A stretch of 6,586 nucleotides of DNA, from assembly GCA_937889205.1 (NCBI GenBank), contig CALARN010000047.1, positions 1 through 6,586 on the forward strand, given 5' to 3'. Positions 1-5,299 of the stretch are shown here, one piece after another. Numbering within the stretch: position 1 is the stretch's first letter; each line of letters begins with the position of its first letter. The notes under the pieces were generated by a model. The model ran no database searches, was not told the DNA's origin, and saw nothing but the letters and a program-made list of their open reading frames with translations. This stretch comes from an uncultured bacterium. GTDB lineage: Bacteria > Patescibacteriota > Dojkabacteria > B142 > OLB20. The position numbers were made by a program, and so were the translations under genes.

Positions 1-1292
1 TGTATTTTTTTTGGGCCAACGCTTCTCTTGGGCACATTTATAACCCTTTTAAGGCTGAGGTTATCAAGGGGATTAAAAATAAGCCTGAGGTAAGCAAGAA
101 TGTCTTTCACTTCTTTTCTGGCATAGAATTTTACACCCCCGACAACACGATAGTTGATAGCATAATTTAGTAATCCTTCCTCAATATTTCTTGATTGAGC
201 ATTAGTGCGATACAAAATGGCAATGTCTTCGTAGCTATTACCGTCGTCAACGATTTTTTTAATATGCTTAGCAATCCAGAGAGCTTCGTCTTTCTCGTCT
301 CTTGCCTCATATATAGTAAGCTTCTCGCCGGTTACATTTTCAGTCCACATCACCTTCTTTTTCTGCTTAGGATTCAGAGAAATCACCTCATTACTTGCGG
401 CCAAAATATTTTTAGTAGAACGATAATTCTGTTCTAGTTTAATAACTTGAGCATCAGGAAAATCTCGCTCAAAGTTTAAGATATTTTGAATATTTGCACC
501 TCTAAAGCTGTAAATAGATTGAGCATCATCGCCCACTACGCAGATATTGCGGTGCTTTTCAGAAAGCATTAAGGCAAAGCGATACTGTGCGTGATTGGTA
601 TCTTGATACTCATCTATTAAGATAAACTTAAATAATTCTTGATACTTTGTGAGTACATCTGGGTTCTCTTCAAGCAGTTTTACGGCTAGCTGTAATAAAT
701 CGTCAAAATCTACAGCAGAATTATTTTTCAAAACCTTCTGGTATAAAGGATAAACTTTAGCAACCAGTTCTTGCATATAACCTTGTGCTAGTACTGCAAA
801 TTTCTCAGGTGTAATTAGTTCGTTTTTGGCAGAGCTTATTTGAGCTAAAAAGCTGCGCGGATTAAATTTCTTATCACTTAAATTCATCTCTTTTAACACC
901 TGTTTGATGGCGTCAAGCTGATCATTAGTGTCATAGATAACAAAATTTTCAGTCAAACCTACAAGGTGTGCATGGGCTTTTAAAATACGCACACAAATTG
1001 AGTGAAAAGTACCCATCCAGGGCATAAATACTCTTCTTAAATAAGCATTATTTGCTACCGATTTAGCGTTAGGGTTAATAATTTTTTGTACTCGGTTAAT
1101 CATTTCTGCAGCAGCCTTATTTGTAAAGGTTACAGCGAGAATGTTTTCTGGCTGCGCAATTTTATCTTGCAACAGCTTAGCAATTTTATATGTCAGTACC
1201 TTAGTCTTACCGCTACCTGCACCGGCTAATACCAAAATAGGGCCATAAGTTGTATTTACAGCAAGCTGCTGCTGCGGGTTTAGAGTATCCAT
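1..1292 (-). CDS. UvrD/PcrA/Rep-type superfamily 1A ATP-dependent DNA helicase, N-terminal 430 residues (3' end outside the window)
   Basis: This is a 3'-to-5' DNA helicase of the UvrD/PcrA/Rep family, which acts in the cytoplasm in excision repair and in clearing stalled forks. Reading the minus strand from the ATG at 1292-1290 gives 430 uninterrupted codons. Motifs appear in family order: Q motif (LNPQQQLAV, residues 4-12), Walker A GAGSGKT (24-30), motif Ia TFTNKAAAEM (55-64), motif Ib GTFHSICVRIL (94-104), DFDDLL (195-200), Walker B region IDEYQDTN (226-233), motif III GDDAQSIYSFRGA (254-266) and motif IV NYRS (289-292). The 2A-domain start follows, with VVGGVKFYARKEVKDILAYL (383-402). 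Family members are usually 650-750 residues, so motifs V and VI lie beyond the left edge. No upstream in-frame start or Shine-Dalgarno sequence is seen. The leader is pyrimidine-rich just before the ATG. The gene diverges from the transglutaminase gene. The family call is firm, but UvrD, PcrA and Rep cannot be told apart without the C-terminus. Confidence 0.96.
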   Translation of the reverse strand, partial: MDTLNPQQQLAVNTTYGPILVLAGAGSGKTKVLTYKIAKLLQDKIAQPENILAVTFTNKAAAEMINRVQKIINPNAKSVANNAYLRRVFMPWMGTFHSICVRILKAHAHLVGLTENFVIYDTNDQLDAIKQVLKEMNLSDKKFNPRSFLAQISSAKNELITPEKFAVLAQGYMQELVAKVYPLYQKVLKNNSAVDFDDLLQLAVKLLEENPDVLTKYQELFKFILIDEYQDTNHAQYRFALMLSEKHRNICVVGDDAQSIYSFRGANIQNILNFERDFPDAQVIKLEQNYRSTKNILAASNEVISLNPKQKKKVMWTENVTGEKLTIYEARDEKDEALWIAKHIKKIVDDGNSYEDIAILYRTNAQSRNIEEGLLNYAINYRVVGGVKFYARKEVKDILAYLRLIFNPLDNLSLKRVINVPKRSVGPKKI

Positions 1293-1319
1293 AAAGAAAG
1301 AAAAATTTTGTGTCGTATC

Positions 1320-1328
1320 ATCATAGCA
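1320..1328 (-). promoter_or_regulatory. Candidate extended -10 promoter of the helicase gene
   Basis: On the minus strand this reads TGCTATGAT, an extended -10 (TGn followed by TATGAT, one mismatch from TATAAT). It predicts a transcription start near 1313 and a leader of about 20 bases ending in a run of T and C, with no Shine-Dalgarno sequence. The -35 match is weak, as is common for extended -10 promoters. Assignment is by pattern only. Confidence 0.45.
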
Positions 1329-1343
1329 AAATTATATAATTTT
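1328..1343. promoter_or_regulatory. 16-bp perfect palindrome in the divergent promoter region
   Basis: AAAATTATATAATTTT is a perfect inverted repeat. It lies between the divergent helicase and transglutaminase genes and abuts the helicase -10 element, sharing one base with it. It also contains a TATAAT on each strand. It could be an operator for a dimeric regulator, a promoter element, or simply a chance palindrome of A and T, which is not rare in DNA this AT-rich. Confidence 0.3.
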
Positions 1344-1366
1344 AGTGATTAATTTTCTCTGAATTT

Positions 1367-1395
1367 TTGCTTGAATTTCAAAAATAAACTAGAAT
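1367..1395 (+). promoter_or_regulatory. Candidate promoter of the transglutaminase gene; predicts a leaderless mRNA
   Basis: A -35-like TTGCTT (1367-1372) and a -10-like TAGAAT (1390-1395) are separated by 17 bases, the optimal spacing. Transcription would begin about seven bases after the -10, at or next to the ATG at 1402. That predicts an mRNA with essentially no leader, which fits the absence of a Shine-Dalgarno sequence. The -35 hexamer matches consensus only moderately. Confidence 0.45.
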
Positions 1396-1401
1396 AAAGC
1401 T

Positions 1402-3174
1402 ATGAAAAAATCACTTTTTGTTACTAGATTAATCGTATCGTTTTGTATAAGCCTTATCACATTAGGATTAACTACTTTTATTGTTGAGGCTAAAGACTTA
1501 GAGCTAACTTATAACAACGAGTATTTTCTTGAGAACACAGATAGCATTCGCGTAATAAACACTCATGTAATAAAAAATAACAGCGAAGATACGATACTTA
1601 GAAAAGAAAACACCGAGGTTTTTGTTATTACCCATTTAAAGAGTAATCTCGATACATTGAAGTCGTCTGTGGACACAATTAAGGTTACTGCTGAGGGTAA
1701 GACTCTTCCCTTTGAAATTGAGTATCAAGGTGATTATGCTTTTGTTAAAGTAGAGTATCCACGAAAGGTGCTGAATAATGATAGTCTAGTAATCTTGTTA
1801 GAGTATCAGAATTTCGGTTTATTAGAAAAAGCTGGGATGCTTTATGATATATATATCCCCGGAGTTCCTAAAGATACAGAATTTGAGCTTGAGAACCAAA
1901 CTATCAAGCTTAACACCACAGTATATATTAATGATGCCATTTTTCCTGAAGAAAACTTTGTTCTACCTAAGCCGTCAGCTGAAACGCTACTCGATAATGG
2001 ATATAAGAAGTATTTCTTTGATAGTGAGACAATTCTAGGTAAAACAATTTGGATTCAACGAGGATTAAAGCAGTTTTATCAGTTTAAACTAACTCAAAAA
2101 TTTACCCCAACAATGGGTAATGATATTGGACTGAGAAACGAATACGCATTAGTTCTACCTAGAGATGTTGATAATTTAGAAATCTATCAAAAGGTGTATT
2201 TTGATCAGATTCAACCACTACCAGACTGGATAGAAAAAGATGCAGATGGTAATCTTATTGCCTATTTTAAAATCCCCAGTTCACTAAGTGGTGAGATTGT
2301 TGTTACGGGTATTGTAGAGGTTGGCATTACCGGCGATGTGCTTGATGAAGCAAGTAGCGGAAGCTTGGCTGATTATGATATTACGGCCTTAGATTATGCC
2401 TTAGGGAGTGCGGAATATTGGGAGGTTGATAGTCTTGAGATTAAAAAAGAAGCTAGCGAACTGTTAGGCAATAAAACAAATGTATATCAAATCTTGGATA
2501 ATACTTTTGATTTTGTAACTGACAGCATTGATTACTCTGATATTAAAAGACTGGGTATAAACCAAAGACAAGGGGCTTTAAGAACACTACAAAATGGGTC
2601 GGGCGTATGTATGGAATATGCAGATTTATTCTTAGCCTTAGCAAGAGCTCAAGGTATTCCAACTAGGGCAGTTTTTGGATATGGTTTTGACCCTAGAGAA
2701 GAAAGTAGTTCACAGCAGACACATCAATGGGTGACTTCATATATCCCAAAGCTTAACAAATGGTACGATTTAGATGTTACCTGGGGTGATTCTGGTCAAG
2801 TAGCCGAAGGTGGCAATCTTAACCATTTTTATACACACATCGTCAGCTCAGGACCCAATGCCCTGCCCGATGTTTCGGTAAATATTTTTGGAACTAAAGA
2901 CGAAGTCTCTTTGCCCCAATATGAAATAACAGCAAAGAGCGAAGAGCCAAACATTGTCAATATGACAACTCAAGAGGATTTAATAAATAATTACCCAAAG
3001 TTGCAAGCGGTAAGTGTTTCTGATGCCATATTACAAATCCCGTTAAAAATTGGAGCCTATTTTAGTAATATTCCTAATAAAGATGCGCTTTCAATAGTCC
3101 TATTCACCCTTGGGTTTTGCCTAATCATCGTGCCGATAGTTCTGCTTAAAAGAAAGTATATTAGCGTTAACTAA
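1402..3174 (+). CDS. Membrane-anchored extracytoplasmic transglutaminase-like protein (590 aa)
   Basis: The protein appears exported and anchored at its C-terminus. Residues 1-30 form a signal peptide or N-terminal anchor: KK, then a hydrophobic stretch at about 5-28, ending VEA-KD. Residues about 563-583 form a second hydrophobic helix, followed by the basic tail LLKRKY, as expected for a type I protein with its body outside. The transglutaminase core (residues about 360-470) has the expected triad: Cys403 in GSGVCMEYADLF, His441 in HQW, and Asp458 in DLDVTWGD. Family members with this triad are peptidases, amidases or cross-linking enzymes, and the substrate here cannot be told. Residues about 32-310 are not recognised. 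Their alternating polar and hydrophobic pattern suggests beta-rich domains, which is inference. The ATG at 1402 is chosen because the signal sequence begins there and a promoter ends just before it. The gene diverges from the helicase gene and has no functional link to its neighbours. The fold and topology are fairly sure, the role is not. Confidence 0.88.
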   Translation: MKKSLFVTRLIVSFCISLITLGLTTFIVEAKDLELTYNNEYFLENTDSIRVINTHVIKNNSEDTILRKENTEVFVITHLKSNLDTLKSSVDTIKVTAEGKTLPFEIEYQGDYAFVKVEYPRKVLNNDSLVILLEYQNFGLLEKAGMLYDIYIPGVPKDTEFELENQTIKLNTTVYINDAIFPEENFVLPKPSAETLLDNGYKKYFFDSETILGKTIWIQRGLKQFYQFKLTQKFTPTMGNDIGLRNEYALVLPRDVDNLEIYQKVYFDQIQPLPDWIEKDADGNLIAYFKIPSSLSGEIVVTGIVEVGITGDVLDEASSGSLADYDITALDYALGSAEYWEVDSLEIKKEASELLGNKTNVYQILDNTFDFVTDSIDYSDIKRLGINQRQGALRTLQNGSGVCMEYADLFLALARAQGIPTRAVFGYGFDPREESSSQQTHQWVTSYIPKLNKWYDLDVTWGDSGQVAEGGNLNHFYTHIVSSGPNALPDVSVNIFGTKDEVSLPQYEITAKSEEPNIVNMTTQEDLINNYPKLQAVSVSDAILQIPLKIGAYFSNIPNKDALSIVLFTLGFCLIIVPIVLLKRKYISVN

Positions 3175-3175
3175 T

Positions 3176-3229
3176 TTTCAGATAGATTTATTTAGATAGT
3201 TCGGATGAGCTCTAAATTTTAATCTGAAA
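3176..3229. terminator. Imperfect AT-rich hairpin downstream of the transglutaminase gene, possible terminator
   Basis: Two nested inverted repeats start two bases after the transglutaminase stop codon. The outer arm is TTTCAGAT (3176-3183) with ATCTGAAA (3222-3229). The inner arm is ATTTAGA (3190-3196) with TCTAAAT (3211-3217), closing a 14-base loop. The stems are AT-rich and no uninterrupted T-run follows, so this is not a classical intrinsic terminator. It may slow or process transcripts from either side. It overlaps the 3' end of the possible small minus-strand gene. Confidence 0.3.
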
Positions 3230-3309
3230 TTGTTCTGTATTCTTCTAAGTGCCTTTCTACGAAAAGTTAGCCTACGATAAATGACTCTAAATGGCATTTT
3301 AGCTTTCAT
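3178..3309 (-). CDS. Possible small, strongly basic protein of 43 residues (unrecognised)
   Basis: The minus strand reads ATG (3309-3307) through 43 codons to TGA (3180-3178). The product has nine Arg and five Lys and no Asp or Glu, giving a net charge of about +14. The centre is Arg-rich, with RRLTFRRKALRR at residues 12-23. Such composition suits a small nucleic-acid- or ribosome-binding protein, but this is inference and I recognise no family. The ORF would nearly fill an otherwise empty gap, ending three bases from the convergent transglutaminase stop. A TATAAT lies on the minus strand at 3316-3311, very close to the first ATG. Met5 (ATG at 3297-3295) is a possible alternative start. Against it are its short length, the lack of a ribosome-binding site, and the hairpin over its 3' end. 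It could be a chance frame. Confidence 0.3.
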   Translation of the reverse strand: MKAKMPFRVIYRRLTFRRKALRRIQNNFRLKFRAHPNYLNKSI

Positions 3310-3336
3310 AATTATATAAACAAACGCAGAGAATTA

Positions 3337-3351
3337 TAATAAATGACAATT
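3337..3351 (+). promoter_or_regulatory. Shared promoter motif upstream of dnaG (copy 1)
   Basis: TAATAAATGACAATT recurs upstream of ftsK at 5226-5240 with a single G-for-A difference. Each copy contains TGACA, resembling part of a -35 element. Here the distance to the dnaG -10 (14 bases from ATGACA to TACAAT) is shorter than usual for a -35. A regulator site is therefore an alternative reading. Confidence 0.35.
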
Positions 3352-3354
3352 TCG

Positions 3355-3368
3355 TTGTATGATACAAT
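3355..3368 (+). promoter_or_regulatory. Candidate dnaG promoter: extended -10 overlapped by a dyad
   Basis: TGATACAAT at 3360-3368 fits an extended -10 (TGn plus TACAAT). It predicts a start near 3375 and a leader of about 15 bases before the ATG at 3390, with no Shine-Dalgarno sequence in it. The same stretch forms a 13-base dyad, TTGTAT-G-ATACAA (3355-3367), so a dimeric protein bound here would cover the -10. The promoter call is by pattern, and the operator role is speculation. Confidence 0.4.
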
Positions 3369-3389
3369 TAAGAAATCATCCCCTTTAAC

Positions 3390-5207
3390 ATGGACAACAG
3401 AGATCAAATACAGGAAATTAAAGACAAGCTGGATATTGTAACTGTAGTTCAGCAGTATGTACCGAGCTTAAAGAGAAGTGGGCATAATCACTTCGGCCTC
3501 TGTCCTTTTCACAAAGAAAAAACGCCTTCTTTTTCTGTTAACTCAGAGATGGGTTTATTTAAATGTTTTGGCTGTGGCGAGGGCGGTGATGTCATAAAGT
3601 TCATTGAGAAAGTTGAAGGATTAGACTTTCCTAAAGCCTTAGAGCTAGCAGCCCAAAAGGCAGGTGTAACTTTAAAGAAAAGTTTTTCAAAATTTGATAA
3701 GACTAAGCAGCTAGAAAAAGAGAGAATTCTTGAGGCAAATCACTTAACTGCCGAGTTTTTCCATTTCATTCTTTTCAAACATGAACTAGGAGAAGTCGGT
3801 AGGAAATATGCCAGCAAGCGCAAACTAACAAAAAAATATCTAAAGAAGTTTTTAATTGGCTATGCTCCGAAGGGGTATGACAATTTGAAGCGGTTTCTAA
3901 TTAAAAAAGGCTTTAGTGAGCAAGAATTACTGAAATGGGGCTTACTAGCTGAGAAAAACGGAAAGACATACGATAAATTTCGTGAACGCTTGATGTTTAC
4001 TATATTTGATCATCAAGGGGATATAGTTGGCTTTAGCGGTAGATTGGTTGACCCTGAAGGGTTAGGCCCCAAATACCTTAACTCGCCTGAGACTATTGTT
4101 TATAAAAAGAGCAAAATAGTTTATGGTCTATACCAAGCCAAAGAGGCGATTCGCCATGCCAACTATGTCGTCTTAGTTGAGGGGAATATTGACATATTGA
4201 CTTCGCATCAAGCAGGGGTTGAGAATATTGTCGCGCCACTTGGGACGGCTTTAACACTTGAACAGTTAGGTCTAATTAAGAGGTATACTAATACAGTTTA
4301 TTTTGCCCTTGATACAGATACTGCCGGTCAGAAGGCCTTGATGCGCGCACTACCTATGATAGAACAGCAACAAATGCAAGCTTTAGTACTAGAACTTGGA
4401 AAGTTTCAGGATGTTGATGCGCTTATTGTTAATGGTGGAGACTGGCAAGAAGTGCTAGCAAATCCGTCTGAAATAGTACCCTATTTTATGAAAAGCTTAA
4501 AGCCAAAGTATGATTTCAGTAAGGGGCTGCAAAAAAATGAATACACAAGAGCAATTCTTAATATTATCTCGCAAGTTAATGATAAATTATTGCAAAGCGA
4601 TTACTTAAAGAAATTAGAAGCAGTAGTGGCAATAGATATGAAGCTTCTAGCCCAAGAGATGTCAAAGATTATCAAAACGAACCAAGAGAAAGGCTATAAC
4701 ATTAATGTAATTAGCAATAACTCTCAAACAAACACTCAAGAGATAGCCAACTTAATGACTACGGCGAATATAACCGAATTATCTGATATGTTTGGAGGCA
4801 AAATCCAAAAAGTTGATTTCTTGCTAAGATATTTTTTAGCTGTTATTGCAGCACATAAAAATTTTCAAGCCGAAATAAAGAATTTTATTAAACCTGAGCA
4901 ACTTCCCTCCTCTCTTTATCAAAACCTTTTTAAGGGCATTTGGGACACAAAATTTGCTAAAGAATTAAGTAAAGTAGAGCAAGATATTTTTGCAGAAATT
5001 AATTTGATGCAGGTTCCAGAATTTTCTGATTGGGTAGATTTAAGTAAAGAAATGTATCAACTTCAAAAAAGAATTCAGGAAGAGCAAATTAAAAGCGAAC
5101 TTGAGCATCTCAAATTAATACAAGACAAGAACATTAGCGACGAAGAGAAACTAAAAACGCTTAAAGCCCTTACCAATAAGCTTGCCAAGCTTAGGTCTTC
5201 GTTATAG
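3390..5207 (+). CDS. dnaG: DNA primase DnaG (605 aa, complete)
   Basis: DnaG makes the short RNA primers that start leading- and lagging-strand synthesis, acting with the replicative helicase at the fork. The protein is complete and of normal family length. The N-terminal CHC2 zinc-binding domain carries Cys38, His41, Cys59 and Cys62 (CPFHKEKTPSF ... CFGCGEGGD). The catalytic core holds KFRERLMFTIFD and GFSGR (residues 196-218), then the Toprim fold with the metal-binding acidic residues Glu264 (VEGNID), Asp308 and Asp310 (DTDTAG). These sit almost where they do in E. coli DnaG (265, 309, 311). Many family members have EGYMD, whereas this one has EGNID. Residues from about 375 form the helical linker and C-terminal helicase-interaction region, which is poorly conserved. 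The ATG at 3390 gives the usual N-terminus (DQIQEIKDKLDIVTVVQQYV). It has no Shine-Dalgarno sequence and is preceded by TTTAAC. ftsK follows 92 bases downstream with its own apparent promoter. Confidence 0.98.
   Translation: MDNRDQIQEIKDKLDIVTVVQQYVPSLKRSGHNHFGLCPFHKEKTPSFSVNSEMGLFKCFGCGEGGDVIKFIEKVEGLDFPKALELAAQKAGVTLKKSFSKFDKTKQLEKERILEANHLTAEFFHFILFKHELGEVGRKYASKRKLTKKYLKKFLIGYAPKGYDNLKRFLIKKGFSEQELLKWGLLAEKNGKTYDKFRERLMFTIFDHQGDIVGFSGRLVDPEGLGPKYLNSPETIVYKKSKIVYGLYQAKEAIRHANYVVLVEGNIDILTSHQAGVENIVAPLGTALTLEQLGLIKRYTNTVYFALDTDTAGQKALMRALPMIEQQQMQALVLELGKFQDVDALIVNGGDWQEVLANPSEIVPYFMKSLKPKYDFSKGLQKNEYTRAILNIISQVNDKLLQSDYLKKLEAVVAIDMKLLAQEMSKIIKTNQEKGYNINVISNNSQTNTQEIANLMTTANITELSDMFGGKIQKVDFLLRYFLAVIAAHKNFQAEIKNFIKPEQLPSSLYQNLFKGIWDTKFAKELSKVEQDIFAEINLMQVPEFSDWVDLSKEMYQLQKRIQEEQIKSELEHLKLIQDKNISDEEKLKTLKALTNKLAKLRSSL
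5177..5193. repeat. 17-base perfect inverted repeat at the 3' end of dnaG
   Basis: TAAGCTTG-C-CAAGCTTA is a perfect dyad with a one-base centre, inside the last codons of dnaG. As RNA it could fold into a 7-bp stem with a GCC loop, ending about 11 bases before the stop codon. No T-run follows, so it is unlikely to be an intrinsic terminator on its own. It might stabilise or pause the transcript, or be chance within codons for NKLAKL. Confidence 0.3.
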
Positions 5208-5225
5208 TTAAGAAATATTTCAGAT

Positions 5226-5240
5226 TAATAAGTGACAATT
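5226..5240 (+). promoter_or_regulatory. Shared promoter motif upstream of ftsK (copy 2)
   Basis: TAATAAGTGACAATT matches 14 of 15 bases of the motif at 3337-3351 upstream of dnaG. It contains the GTGACA proposed as the ftsK -35 and runs into an ACAATTGT palindrome (5235-5242). Confidence 0.4.
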
Positions 5241-5261
5241 GTTAAAGAATATCTATATAAT
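5232..5261 (+). promoter_or_regulatory. Candidate ftsK promoter
   Basis: GTGACA (5232-5237) is a good -35 match and TATAAT (5256-5261) is a perfect -10, with 18 bases between them. This is the best sigma-70-type promoter in the window. It predicts a start near 5268 and a leader of about 32 bases with no Shine-Dalgarno sequence. Its presence suggests ftsK is transcribed independently of dnaG, at least in part, although read-through is not excluded since no strong terminator separates them. Confidence 0.6.
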
Positions 5262-5299
5262 AGGGTTGTAATTAGCTTAACTAACGCTTTGATATTAAC

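Noticed and set aside
1..20. Run of eight T at the left edge as a possible terminator or frameshift site
   Set aside because: In the helicase frame it reads as Pro-Lys-Lys-Ile, consistent with the family, so there is no need to invoke a frameshift, and no hairpin precedes it.
195..437. 80-codon plus-strand open frame
   Set aside because: It lies antisense within the helicase gene, whose frame contains the family's ordered motifs. The translated product has no recognisable domain.
1844..2038. 64-codon plus-strand open frame
   Set aside because: It is out of frame inside the intact 590-residue transglutaminase gene and has no start signal.
3175..3389. tRNA or other structured RNA gene in the 215-base gap
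   Set aside because: No TpsiC-loop sequence, CCA end or cloverleaf pairing was found. The only pairing noticed is the AT-rich hairpin near its start.
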